Source of the DNA: Acanthochlamys bracteata
Taxonomy: Eukaryota > Streptophyta > Magnoliopsida > Pandanales > Velloziaceae
Assembly: GCA_019914995.1 (NCBI GenBank)
Contig: CM034130.1
Location: 8,928,001-8,992,000, forward strand
Length of the DNA stretch: 64,000 bases
Reading direction: 5' to 3'
Part shown: piece by piece, positions 47,066 through 59,945 of the stretch
Layout of the letters: the number at the start of each line of letters is the position of its first letter
How positions within the stretch are numbered: the first letter of the stretch is position 1
Position numbers and translations under genes: made by a program
The notes under the pieces: generated by a model
Told to the model about the DNA's origin: nothing
The model's input: only the letters and a program-made list of their open reading frames with translations
The model's database searches: none

Positions 47066-48180
47066 TGCATGTCTTCTCATTAGATGCAGTAAGTGTTTAA
47101 TTAGACTCTGAATTGAGTTTTTGAAAATGAGTATTTTAAAAGTTAAGTTAAATTTTTAAAACACGACCACGGTAGTTTGGAAATTTGTTTCAAGTTATTT
47201 CAGATTATTTATATTTGGTTCCCACACAAAATGACATGTTTAGTTTGAATAGAAAATAATTTTTACAAAATATTATTCTTATATTTTAGTTTAAATATGT
47301 TGCAGTATAAGAGTTTTTTTAAAAACTCACTTTTATACAACTAAAAAATAAAATTGAATTTTTAAAAAAAAATTATGTTATACTTTTTTTTTACATAATA
47401 TGTCCGAAGGCGAATATATGGAAGTATCATTCATATACCGATTAACTTTTGAGGATGCAAAGGTCTGCACGGATAATATTAATTAGTAATGGTTTTCCTC
47501 TACGAATCAATCTTTTAAGATGCGGCAGATTAGGTTGTTTTTTTTTTTTATAAATGCGATGATAGTCCTAATCCAAAGAATGCACTAATTACCAAAATCA
47601 GTGATAATCCGGTACAAAAGAATCTAGAAAAATTATCTTAATGCGATCATACGTGGATCTTCATGGCACTATTGATTAGTCTCGAATTAACAATATCATT
47701 TTGTTTTATGCAATAAGAAGTTAGCTATATTAATGTTTAAGAAATAAAGTAGAGATTTCAGGTTCAGTTGTAAACTGAGTCATTAAGAAAATAGATTAGA
47801 TAGGTGCGGCTATGATGATATCATGATATATACATGAATATTTAATCTAGCTATACAACTTTGGATGATGTTTGTCTTATTAATATTATATATTAGCTTA
47901 ATCTTTGTTAAACATGCGTCAACAACTATGAACTATGTTTTTTTTCCAAGTTGATCTTGTCTAACTGCATAAAATCTATTGACTTGGTAATTTTTTATTC
48001 AGTCACTTAATTATAAAAGGGTATTCTCCACTAGCATTAATCTCGAACTCTCATGTAAATCATTAATTTTGAAGATAGTAATTACGGGTTGATTAAAGTT
48101 TTTGTCATTTCTTCAGAAAACAGATATATCTGATAAGAACATTAGTAGGATTTTTCTTTTTTTCCTTTGATTGAGAACAT
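47066..48180. other. Intergenic DNA upstream of the PIP5K gene
   Basis: AT-rich, with no gene or RNA recognised. The first open coding features of the next gene appear only at 49.8 kb. Its leader probably starts near 48.2-48.4 kb. Confidence 0.35.
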
Positions 48181-48199
48181 CATCTATCTATCTACTCTA

Positions 48200-49797
48200 T
48201 AATTTTTACTCGCGCTATCCATTGATCCGTTTGTTTTGTTTCGTCCCTAATTCAAAGTCGGTGCCCCTCTTCCAACAAAGGAACGTGCTTCTGTTTCCTT
48301 CCCTTCTTACCTTCCCTCTTTCTCAGGCAAACCAATCTCTTCTGTAGCTCACAACCAACAATACCACACCCAACTCCTCTTCTCTTTTTAATCCTCAAAC
48401 TAAAATTTGAACAGTTTTAATTCGCGTTCTATTACCTCAGGTATGTTTGTGGGTTTTGTAGTTTATTGGTTGCTGTTTTCTGAGTTTTCTAGATGAATTT
48501 TGGGTCTTTGTCTTCGTTCGTCGTTTGATTTACTTCATTGTTGGTTTTGTTTTGTCGGCTTTTTGAGATTTCATACTAAAGGGTGACTATAAATTGCACG
48601 GGATGTGTTCACTGAAATGCCAGATTGAGATAGTGCTTGCTTTAGACATGGTACATGTTATCGTTTAGATGCTTGTCTTTTGTTGATCATAACTTGGATT
48701 TTGATTCTAAAGCTACAAGCTTGAAACTTATTGACCATCTTTTTTCGCTTTGGAGCAAATTGTTTATTGGATTCTCGAGAAAGTGCAATCTTGGGGTGGT
48801 GATGCTTTCAGGGGAACAGCAGGAGTAATTTCTTTATGGTTTTGGAGAGGCGCAAGGTTTGTCTCATAGACAGTCTGCACTAGGAATTATAATAATTTGC
48901 TTTTAGAGCCTTTCTGCTGGGTCAGCAAGAGATGGGTTTTGTTAAAGCTGTGATGCTGTTTCTGTATTATTTACCAAGGACAAGCAGTGGGGCACAGAAA
49001 GTTAATTGTGTTGAATCAGAAACACCATTTTGACTTTGAGGTGGACAAGAATTAGATGATGGCACTTCCTTTTACTTGCTCTATAGTCCTACAAGTAAAT
49101 AGTCAGTTAGGAAGATCATAAACGTCGCATGTCGCAAAGTGCTTTTTTGCCCCTCGCACTTAGATGTCAATGCCTAGCATAACAATGCGATTCATCCACA
49201 CACATGTATTTGATAAGGTATGGTATTGTTTCCTATAGATCTCCATTTTAGGCGTGTTGGAAGGAACGAGAAATCAGAGTCCAATGGGTGTAAGGTGCTG
49301 AAAGCACTGCTACAATTGTATCTTATCTAGAGGGAGATGAAAGGCTGGCACTTTGTTGGGTAAACTAATTTGGCATGATCTAATCCTTGAATAAAATGCT
49401 TTTACTTCTGTGTCATGCTAGATACAAAGTATGACATCTCCAGCATTGTGCTAACTATTGCATTCCTGTTGGATGGGAATCAATTAGTTCCGTTAATGTA
49501 TAGTACCATTCTTTAATCAAATTTTAAGTATTGATGTAAAGGATGTATGCTTTGTTTGGGGTATATACAGCATAAGACTCATTATTGTATATGCGTGCAT
49601 TTCTAAAGCGCTCATTCTTTCCTGGATGAAAGATTAGTTAATCGCACATCACTCTATGCTCTTGAGACATGATTTTTTTTTTTTTTTGCTGAAAATTTTT
49701 CTTACAATATATTTAGCTAAAAACCTGGAAGAAGATGGTTATGCATGCCTCTGCTTGTTAACGGTAATTGTAAGAACTTAGGGAGGAAGCCCGAGAT
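48200..49797 (+). promoter_or_regulatory. Promoter, leader exon and 5' UTR intron of the PIP5K gene
   Basis: A pyrimidine-rich region (tcccttcttaccttccctct near 48300) is followed by a good donor, ACCTCAG|GTATGT, at 48440/48441. The likely last leader acceptor is AACTTAG|GGAGG at 49781, 16 nt before the ATG. This implies a 5' UTR intron of about 1.3 kb, possibly with extra non-coding exons inside. Long leader introns are common in plant signalling genes. The transcription start cannot be fixed. Confidence 0.45.
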
Positions 49798-52700
49798 ATG
49801 AGTTGCAGTGAGCCTGAAAGGTGACTTTTCACTCTTTTCTATATATAGATATCTGGTCACCATTCTCAAAATTTGTTTTTCTATATAGATATTCTATACT
49901 TATTTGTGTTTCCTGTGGTAGGCTTGGTCAAAGAGCTCTTCCTAATGGGGACATCTATGAGGGAGAGCATGATAGCTCACTTCCTCATGGGAGGGGAAAA
50001 TATACTTGGTCAGATGGAACATTATATGATGGTGAGTGGGAGAAAAACAAGATAATAGGGAGAGGGCGACTTTTATGGCCATCGGGAGCTTCGTATGAAG
50101 GTGACTTCTGTGGAGGCTTCATGCATGGATTTGGCACCTTTCATGGGCATGATGGTTCCATTTATGAAGGCTGCTGGAGGATGAACATACAGCATGGACT
50201 AGGAACAAAGACATATAATAATTCAGATGTCTATGATGGTTTCTGGAAAGAAGGGCTGCAAGAAGGTGTGGGTAAATACACATGGAGCAATGGTGATATT
50301 TACATTGGTAATTGGAAAGCTGGTAAGATGAGTGGCAGAGGTGTTATGAAATGGGCTAATGGAGATGTTTTTGATGGTTTTTGGTTGGATGGATTACAGC
50401 ATGGCCCAGGTTATTACAAGTTTCCTGATGGCGCATATTATTTTGGAACTTGGAGTAGAGGGCTGAAGGATGGGAGAGGAATATTTTGTCCTGTTGGACC
50501 AAATCATCATTATAATCAAAATTTTCATGATCCAGTAGGGTATTATGACAAGGTTCACAGCTTCCGTTCTACTTCATCAGTGAAATCTGATGAACCCAGG
50601 AAGAAAAAGTCGAGCTTTAAAAGTAGAAGCTTAAGGATATGGAGCACAAACGGTAATTTTAGAGATTCTGACCGAGCTTCAACTTCCTATGATAGCTCTT
50701 TTAGCCCTTCACAAAGAAGTACTTCTCGAGGCAGTTCTCGTACAATGTCTTGTTCATCTGATGAAATCAAAGATGAGCTTGAAACCAGTACTGTTGTGGT
50801 TTATGAAAGGGAGTATATGCAAGGAGTGTTAGTGATGGAGAGAGAAAGGACTTACAGCGCTGGTGTATTACGCAAGAGAAGATGGCAGATGTTTAGCAGA
50901 CAAAGAAGGGGGCCAGGCGAGACAATTTATAAAGGCCACAGGAGCTATTATCTCATGCTAAACTTGCAGCTTGGAATCAGGTAATTTGCTGTTATGCTGT
51001 TGTTCCAATTGAATTCCCAACACTTGCCCTCTACTAGGGTTAGGCTGCAAGAGTTGTTCTTCCGTATTTTTCACTTGTTTTCAATCTACACTAGAATTTA
51101 TGTGTCATGTATGGAAAGTACAGAAGATCTGAAGTCTTATTTTGGGGTAGGTACACTGTTGGGAAAATTACTCCTGTCCCTATGCGTGAAGTTCGTGCCT
51201 CAGACTTTGGACACCGAGCTAGGATTCGTATGCATTTCCCTAGCAAGGGTTCCCAGCTAACACCTCCTCATAACTCTATTGATTTTTATTGGAAGGACTA
51301 CTGTCCAATGGTTTTCAGGTACTTTCCATGCTTCTGAATTAATATTCATCTACCTTAAGATTGTGAGAATTTTGTCCCCAATTTCTTCTCCTTGGAATTG
51401 TAGGAGCTGGTTAAGTTATCAGCAGAGAAGTACGCCAAAGTAGACTCCCTGAAATATCTCAACTGTTTGCTTGAAATGAATGTTTAGTTCCTATCTAATG
51501 TGGAGAGACACTACCAACTCTAGAGTTCCTGTTATACACGCTAAGAGATGAAAATTCATGCTTGTTGGATTGAAAATAAGAGATGAAAGAAGCAGAATTG
51601 TTTTGTGTTGTTGGTGTAGTTGGTTATCCTTTAGGCATCTGATGAAGCTTATAAATCTGTGGCATGTTCGTTCCTGTTCTTAATCTTTGCTGGAAAATCA
51701 TTCTGATGGATCTTCATTACTTTAACTTATTTCAGAAATCTTCGAGAAATGTTTAAGATAGATGCTGCTGATTATATGATGTCTATTTGTGGGGGCGATG
51801 GCCTAAAGGAGCTTTCTTCACCTGGAAAAAGTGGCAGCATTTTTTACCTTTCGCAAGATGAGAGATTTGTCATAAAGACTCTCAGGAAAAATGAATTGAA
51901 GGTTTCATTCTGAGACCTAATCCTTTCTTGAGTTGTAGATGCGCACACACTCTTTGGCTTAGAATAAAGTGATAATCTTGTAGATGCTTACCCTTACTAG
52001 GCATTGACCATTCTCCTGGTAATATGAAGAAATCCTATCTCAAGAATAAATTTTCTTCATAATATTAAATTATCTGGGTCATGTCTAAAATTAGAAGTCA
52101 CTAAAGTCAAGCGTACAATATGAAGATACCTAAGCATTATCCCACTAGGTGGGGTCGGCTAAGGCACTAAACTGAAGTATGAAGTTAAGTTTCTGTTGTA
52201 TATTTCACCTTTTATTTTTGAAAGTTCAGGACACTTAAATTCAGGTGTCATTCTATTCTTTCTTATAGCTTTATAAGAGCGATTGGCACTGTTGAAATCT
52301 AATATATTTGCTTCTCTCTATAAACATCAGATACTACTGAAGATGCTTCCGAACTACTACAATCATGTTGGATCTTATGACAACACCCTTATTACCAAGT
52401 TTTTTGGTCTCCATAGGTTAACTGTTAGAGGCGGACGAAAAGTGAGTTTGCCGATATTTTTAATGTTAACTCTGGTTATACATGTTTCCCTTTCTTTTAA
52501 CACTCTGATATACAGATCCGCTTTGTTGTGATGGGGAATATGTTTTGGACAGAGCTGCGAATCCACTGTAGATATGACTTGAAAGGTTCTTCTCAAGGAA
52601 GATCAACTGAAAAGCATAAGGTCACAGAGAGCACTACTTTGAAAGATCTTGACCTATCCTATGTTTTTCATTTGGAGAAATCATGGAGGGATTCACTTTT

Positions 52701-55037
52701 TCGGTCAGTAAACTATGGCCATTGTTGGTGTAAAACCACTGCAACCTAGTTTCATATTATAGTGTTTGCATTATCATCGTATTTTTTACAATAATAAGTT
52801 GTTAATTGGTCTCTGCTTATTCAATATTGTTTGTGGCTTTTTGCAGACAAATCTCTCTAGACTGCAAGTTTCTACAGTCACAGAGTATTATAGATTATAG
52901 CATGCTCTTAGGATTGCATTTTAGAGCTCCAGAACATTTGAAGCCTCTGCTTGAATCTCAAGATACAGTGAGAGATTGTGCAAGTTCTCTGACTAACACT
53001 TGTAGGTATTTCATACCTTGCATAGATACCTAACTTCAACATTTTGTTTTTACAAATATTAATGTAAACTTAATTCTTCTGTGAATTATCTCTCTAGTTT
53101 TCTGGAATGTTAAGCTGCTTCTTGTTACATGTTTGCACCTGCACTCGAGTTGTTTTAGAAATCTGGTTTAGCTTTTTGTTGTTAGTTCTGCAAACTCACA
53201 CGCTAATACTGATCAACATGTGAATTAGGTTAAAACTCTTGTGACTATATACACTATCTTAAAATTGATTTTGTGACTGTTGTGCATATTGAATATAAGC
53301 CTAGTTTTCTCATGGTATTTCTCATGCTGTGCATCCTACTTGAAAATGTTTTTAATCCTCATCTATTCCTGCTACCATGTGCAGTATAAGCTCTATAATA
53401 ACTGTTTAACCAGCTTAATTGGAATTCTGCCAAAAGTCTCTCTTTGAATCTTCCTGCGAAACACTTGAAATCGAAATTTGATTTTTGCAGTGACAGTTGT
53501 AATAGATTACCAATGATCATTACTTTTGTGGACATAAACATATTCTTTTTTCACTTCTTTTGGTTTCTAAACTGCTGTGTTAACTAACTTGTTATCATGC
53601 ATGATTACATGCTCCAATATGTAACATGCTTGTTGAAGAGTTTATACAGTACTGATAGTTGACTCCTTGTCAGTGCCTTTGTCAAGTGAAGCAGTTGTAC
53701 CTCCAAAAGGGCTACTATTGGTTACCCATGAGCCAACCTCTGTGAGTCATGTACCAGGTTCTCATATTCGAGGCAGCACACTTAGAGCTGCAGCTTTTGG
53801 TAACGAGGAAGTTGATCTTCTCTTGCCTGGCACTGGAAGGTAGTGAATTTGTGCTTGGTTAGTTATTAATATGGAATAAGACCTAAATTTTCTTAAACAT
53901 TTTTTAGAAATGTGGATGGTTGTCAATAATGATGAAGATTGATTAATATTACAATTGATATAGGTACTGCCCTGGTTGAGTAGAGTAATTACTGGATGCA
54001 ATAAGTAATTTACCACTCTCTGTTTTATGTTGATCATGTTGAACATGATTCTGAGACCTCCACTATCCTTCAAAGAGGTCCTTATGGCACTTAGTGTCTG
54101 AAAATTCAGCAAACATTTTAAAAATATTATCCAGTGAAGTTTCCTGATTACAATAGTAAATGGGAGTAGATACGGTTTTAACCTAGTGATTTACTTCTAC
54201 GATATCTGGTTGTGAAATAGTAGATAATAGGAAAAGATCTAGGGACGGTTCATTAAAGAGGTCAGTATACTATTGTATATTTGTATTCAATAATTTTGAA
54301 ATAGGGATAATGTCACCAGTTGTAAGGTTTAAGAATCCCTCCTTATGGAATGATATGCATTTCATTGTTTTTTGTAATATTGGTGTTACAAAATTAGGAA
54401 TACCAACACTATTTTTTTGTCCCTATCTCTAGTGTCTCCCCAAAGGTGCATGCTTAGCCTGACCTTGAGTAAGCATTATGCTGGAATATGATCAGCACAT
54501 TTGATCATTGTTGCCATGAAATATAGATGTCGAATAATTTGTATTACCTGCTCAGTTATAGTTTGCAGTCTCAGGTATGTTGTTATATGATGCTGAGGCC
54601 ATCTCACATGCATTTAGAGTTTGCAATGATAGTATTATGTCTTATCTTCTAGAGGCTTATAGCAACATAATGATTTTTTTCCATCAACTAGAAATGAAAT
54701 TAATGGGTTTGAATTAGTTAACACTATAAATTAATTCCTTGAATTGTTCTATAGGTTGCGGGTGCAACTTGGAGTAAATATGCCTGCTCAAGCAAACCGA
54801 AAGCTGCTTCACGAGGGAACCCCTGATTCAGCTGAAGTGGATGTTTTTGAGGTCTATGACGTTGTCCTCTACCTAGGAATCATAGACATACTGCAGGAAT
54901 ACAACATGACCAAAAAAATCGAACATGCTTGCAAATCTCTCAAGTTTGATCCCATGTCTATATCTGCTGTTGAGCCAAAGCTTTATTCATCAAGATTCAT
55001 AAGTTTTCTGGAGAAAGTTTTTCCTGAAACGATCTGA
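49798..55037 (+). CDS. Phosphatidylinositol 4-phosphate 5-kinase with MORN repeats
   Basis: Nine coding exons: 49798-49820, 49922-50980, 51151-51318, 51736-51901, 52331-52441, 52516-52703, 52847-53001, 53674-53839 and 54755-55037. They give 773 codons in phase. Residues about 14-205 are eight MORN repeats ([22 protein letters not shown] ... [11 protein letters not shown]). A Ser-rich basic linker (about 225-310) follows, then the PIP kinase core. The core has the glycine-rich loop SGSIFYLS, the ATP-binding lysine in [33 protein letters not shown] and, near the end, a [28 protein letters not shown] block containing the activation-loop region. The enzyme makes PI(4,5)P2 at the plasma membrane, controlling vesicle traffic and cytoskeleton. 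Its length equals that of plant type-B PIP5Ks. The tiny first exon (MSCSEPE) is chosen because its AG end joins R-L-G in frame; the subfamily member cannot be named. Confidence 0.93.
52131..52166 (-). mobile_element. Short fragment of an RTE LINE or LINE-tailed SINE 3' end
   Basis: The string ttatcccactaggtggggtc, followed by ggcta, in PIP5K intron 4 matches the segment just before the (TTG)n tail of plant RTE LINEs, also seen at 42860-42890 in this window. Only about 35 bp are recognisable, so it could also come from a SINE sharing that tail. Confidence 0.4.
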
Positions 55038-55832
55038 AGTTGGGATCTGGAGAATATTACTAGAGGTTCTTTAATTGATTCTGTAGATATGTACATATAA
55101 AAGTGAAAGTGTTAGGTAATTCTTTCAATCGAACGGCCTAGCCTTATATCATCCAACTTGTTGTAAATTTTGTGCAACCAATTCATGATGATTAACCTTA
55201 GCATCGCCAATGCTTGTTTGAAAAATGTAGAAGTTTAAGGTGATGTCTGTGGATGCATTTCAATTTCTTTCATCTATTTTATATAATATTTTATAATATT
55301 TGTAAAATTTAGATAATACAAAAAATTTTAATATAATAATAATAATTATTATTTATTACTATTATTTTAAAATAAAAAACTAAATTTATTTTTAAACAGT
55401 TTTTAAATATTTTTATTTTAAACATTATTTATAAACACTTTCAAATATTTTATAAAGCTAGCTGACTAGCTGAGAAATTTATAATTAAAGACTTCCATAG
55501 TGACAGTAGTATAAATACACCAGTATACAGATATATATAGAAATAATATAAATGCAAAAACTTAATAGGCCATAAATACATATCATAAAACTTTAGAAAA
55601 GCCTCCCTCAGCCTAGAAAGCTAAAGCCAACTCTTCCCACTCTCCCCACTCTCTCTGTCTGTCTCTCTCTCTCCCTCTCCCTCTCCCTCTCTCGCTCATT
55701 CTATCTAAATATTTCCAAATCAATCCTTCCCCAGAAACAACAATTCCGAAACACAATCACAGAGACGGAGAGTGAGAGAGACAGTGAGCGTTAATCTCGC
55801 CGGTAACAGAGGCCAGCAGCGGTGGAGCAGCG
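55038..55832. other. Intergenic: PIP5K 3' end, AT-rich block and NHL-gene leader
   Basis: PIP5K 3' UTR probably occupies the first 150-200 bp. 55245-55460 is AT-rich and resembles, weakly, the MITE family near 16.5 kb. From 55640 to 55705 lies a CT-rich microsatellite (ctctctctctccctctccct), typical of plant 5' leaders, followed by the leader of the NHL-type gene. Confidence 0.45.
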
Positions 55833-57600
55833 ATGACATCCAGAGCCAATCAACAACCACCGCCGGCGAACGGCCACCACAATCAACATCAACAGCAGCA
55901 GCAGCAGCACAGGCCGTACGTCCCTCCTCCTCCACCACGCAACCACCACCACCACCGTAATCAGTACATTGGAAGCTCTTCTTATTCTTCATCTTCAGCT
56001 TCACTCAAGGGCTGCTGCTGTTGTCTCTTCCTTCTCCTAATATTCCTCGCTCTCCTTGCCGTCGCCGTCACTCTCGTTATCGTTCTCGCTATACGTCCCC
56101 GAAAACCCAACTTCGATCTCAATCAAGTTTCCGTTCAATACCTTCTCGTTACTCCCTCTTCTTCAACTTCAGCAACAACAACAACAACAACAACAACAAC
56201 ACCAACAACAACGACGACATCGGCGTACTTGTCGTTGAACATTTCATTATTGTTCACGGCGGACAACCCGAACAAGGTCGGGATCAAGTACAGTGAATCG
56301 GTTTTCTACGTTATGTACAGAGGTGTACCGTTGGGAGTGGCGGTTGTGCCAGGGTTCGATCAACCGGCTCACTCCCGCCGGTTGGTTCAAAGCCATTTCA
56401 GCGTTGATCGCGTTGACGTGATGCAAGGAGATGCGTTACAGCTCGTCCGTGACGCGACCGAGAACGATCGCGTCGATCTACGGATCACCGGAGATGTTGC
56501 GGCGAAGATTCGGTTCCTCGGCTTCTCGTCCCCAAGAGTACAGGTCAGTACTATTTTTCATTGCCCGAACTTTCTGAACCGAATTTGCTGCCCGATTTCT
56601 TGACTTAAGCAGTAGGTAGCAGCTAAAAAGTCTTCTCTTTTTCCCTCTTTCTGTCTTTTGCTAATTATTTGACGTGAGGTGCGGCCCACTAACAACATGC
56701 CTTCCGTAGTTTTATCTGTAAGTATCTGTTAGATTAGGATTAAAGAGCATGGTGTACAACATCTGAAGCATTTGTTAACTGGATTCGTGGAGACTTGTTG
56801 ATAGACTTACGAATGTAGGGGATACATTAGATAGACTGATATTATCGAAAGGTGACTGTGTAGTAGTTCTATATTGCAAAAACAACTCTGTTGCATCTGT
56901 TCGTCTGACAATTTTACGGAATACCCTCTTTGTATAGGATTGTTTGAAACGATCATTGCCCCTGTGGTAGGGAGGTAATAGAGATACATTAAGAAATAAG
57001 GTGATACTTTGGTTTGACCTCTGTGTGTTTATAGGAGAGAAAACAGATAGAGATTAGTACTGATTAGCTCATCAAACTTGGTTTTTTATTTGCTACTTTT
57101 AGATGAACTGTTGTTGAATTTGTTTTATATGGATGAGAATAGCAAATTATTTATTGGAGACCGATTTTTCTCTGAAATGCAATTTTGTAATTTTCTCGTG
57201 TCTGAATCTGTTGAACAAAATCCATGTTCTGGCAATTAGGGACACCGGAGGAAAATAATACTAACTGTAGGGGCATTTTATTTGTTCCTAGCTTTCTTAA
57301 AATAAGACTCACGCACTTAGTTATGCTAGAAGAATGTGTACCTGCATTTTCTGGAGTAAATGATGAATAACAGCATCATTTCATTTAGTTTTATCTGCTA
57401 ACTTGCTTAGCAAGTACCTTAAACTTCGAACAAGTTTTCACACATTAAAAGTGAATGAATCAATTGCTTGGTGATTCAACAACTGATTAATCAATCAATT
57501 GTCAATTTGATAGGTATCTGTTGACTGTGCGATAGCGATCAGTCCAAGGAGGCAGTCTCTGACCTACAAGCAGTGTGGCGTTGATGGCCTCAATGTCTAA
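55833..57600 (+). CDS. NHL/LEA-2 family membrane protein (NDR1/HIN1-like)
   Basis: Two exons, 55833-56543 and 57514-57600, give 265 residues. The intron has GTCAGT...GATAG borders. The N-terminus is a hydrophilic Gln/His/Pro-rich tail (residues 1-45). It is followed by a Cys cluster (CCCC, 61-64) and one transmembrane segment (about 61-87, ending LVIVLAIRPRKP). The remainder is a LEA-2 type beta domain beginning FDLNQVSVQYL, with the family motif NPNKVGIKY at 145-153 and DVMQGDALQLVRDAT later. A low-complexity threonine run (about 115-129) interrupts the first strands. Such proteins are anchored in the plasma membrane with the LEA-2 domain outside and are linked to pathogen and stress responses. 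The last 28 residues (VSVDCAIAISPRRQS...) complete the terminal strand, so exon 2 is required. The specific function is unknown. Confidence 0.88.
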
Positions 57601-59945
57601 CAGCGAAAGAAAAAGAAAATTTGGAGACAGAAAATTATGGTAGACAGTTTTTTGTTAAGGAATTTGGTTTGGCAATTCCTATTCTATTACTTAGTTACCA
57701 TTTTTTCTCACTTTTTGATTAAGTGTATCCAGTGGTAACTCACAAGAGTAGGGCAGGAGCATTCTTGATTCATAGATTATGTTCAGTTTCCTTTTGTAGA
57801 AAATATACCCATTTACTGGAGCATGTCACTGCAATCCAAGGATGGTATATATATGTCCGAAAGTGTCCTGTTTAAGTTTTATTACCAAATTGGTAGTTTC
57901 TCTTCTGGAGAAAGGTTTTGGTAAGGTAAATTTTAGGAATTAATGTAACTTCTCTACTAATTTGATGTTAGCTCATGTAGAGGAGCTTACACATAGTGTC
58001 CATGTGTAAGAAGCTGTAACTGGTTTTGATAGTTGATAACTATTTATAAGCTGAAGTGCAAACCAAAAAGATGCTCTGTTTCGGTTTTTTTATTTCTTCC
58101 TAAAAGTAACTTTTTGCGAGAGAGCTTTTGTATTATCTTTCTTTAATAATCCTTCATCAGTCTTGTTATAATCTATCAACTGCTGTGCTGACTACTTGCA
58201 GACTTGAGGTGCATGCTTTTAGTTTAGGTTATCACTCGTGGGGCGCACGTGCTGAAAGATGGTGCCGCAACGCAAATGATGAGCATGATGCATGTGCCCA
58301 GCTTCATTCAATTCTATTAAGTCACAGTGGGTTCCACTCTTTCACGTGTGTTTTTATTTGGATATTCTAAATAAACTTTTTACTGTAGGTTGGTAAAATT
58401 TTTAAATCATGCTCCTATTTAATCGAATTTTAATTAGTTTTTCAGATTTTGAGTTTAAATAAGTTTAACATTTTCAATCATCATTCTAATTTTATTTTTA
58501 CTTTTAGCACTAAATTTTACTTACTTAATTTTTATTTAAAATTTACTTTATATATTTTAATTTTTATTGAGCGAAATTCACCTTTGCTAAAATCATTTTC
58601 AAGAAACTAAAATAAGTCCTACAAGTAAGGATTTGTCAAATAAGGATCATAGAAAGTTCTTGTGGAATAATCTTTTATGACTGGGTCAGGTTAAATTATT
58701 TTTTAACTACTCAAATATTTTGTTGTATTTTTCACCACCTAGAGCATACTTATAATTATCTTAAAACACACTTTTGAATACTTTTCGACCCAAAAGAAAA
58801 GGATTGAAAAATAATTTTTTTAAAGAAAACAAAGGGTTTTCAATAAGTCCAAGAAGGGTGAAAAACTAAATTCTAGGATTGATGAAGAACTTGTCTATAG
58901 GTTGTCTCTTTCAACTTGGTTAGAGTAAGAGCAGTTGGTAGATCAGCGTATACAAGAAATTTTGCATGAATTATGAAAACGCTTTTAGTGAATAATTCAG
59001 TAGTAGGGACAACGTGAAACGAAGATGGAAAATGGTTAACTGCATCACAGCTGCTAATTAGCATTCAGGACAAAGAACGTCTTGGCATTTTTCTCTACAT
59101 CTCTCTCTCTCTCTCTCTTTTCCCGTTGTGAATCTGAATGTTGATTGGCTTTTGTCCATGGGCATAAATAAGCATGCCATTGCAGGAAGAAAAATGTCCC
59201 TAGTACGTACGACAAGGCTCGAATAATTTATTCTTGTCTGATTATTGTTTTACCAGGGAATGAGTCGTGTTTAGAAACCCTGTTCTAAACACGGGACATC
59301 ATGTCCCAGTTTCATGCCTAGATAGATACCTTGTCATGTTATAAAACATATCTTTCAGCAAATAAAGAACACCCAACAGAATTATACAACAATTATACTG
59401 GTAAAATCTTGGGCAGAGGGAGTTCAAATTGCAACCAGTACCCCACAGCAAAGAACGACATTGTTGAATCACTCAGAAAGTTTTAATACAATAACTAGTA
59501 TGTATATACTAGTGATGCATCTAAATTTTATTTTAATGCTTGGAAGGTCCGCCAGAATGCTCCAAATATTCTCAGGAGAGTAAGAAAAAGGACAATCAGC
59601 CAGAAAAACAACGATGCATACATTAACAGTTATACAAGGGAAGTAAAACAGGTGAAATGGGTGCACAAAAACCATATGCCCAAAGGAAATGAAACAGTTA
59701 CACTAAAGCTCTACAATGAAATTTTCAGGAAACTGGACCATTTATAAATAAGTTACAAGGGGCAGTGATTCAAATAAAACATCTTTTATAGTAATCAGGA
59801 AGCAAAGCACAATCATGCTATACTCACACTTGGGCGCAAGTAGTTTCACACTGTTAATTTCATTTACAGATTGCTAAGTTCACATTAGAGAAAACAAAAC
59901 ACCATGTATATACCACTTCAACTTTCCTTCTGGAGATAATAATCT
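57601..59945. other. Intergenic between NHL-type and TMEM50-type genes (convergent)
   Basis: Both neighbours point inward, so this holds two 3' UTRs plus AT-rich DNA. A segment near 58430-58590 resembles, in inverted form, the AT-rich repeat at 32285-32480. A CT microsatellite lies at 59100-59119 and a pair of hairpins at 59266-59307. No gene is supported; the open frames at 58128-58370, 58873-59064 and 59469-59675 look random. Confidence 0.4.
59266..59307. repeat. Two adjacent perfect hairpins
   Basis: cgtgtttagaa (59266-59276) and ttctaaacacg (59283-59293) form an 11-bp stem with a 6-base loop. Immediately after, gggacat and atgtccc (59293-59307) form a 7-bp stem with a single-base loop. 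They lie in the convergent intergenic region downstream of the TMEM50-type gene. Confidence 0.6.

Noticed and set aside
56021-56296. Second plus-strand frame with an Asn run inside the NHL-type gene
   Set aside because: Out-of-frame reading of the same trinucleotide repeat; the frame starting at 55833 has the membrane segment and family motif.
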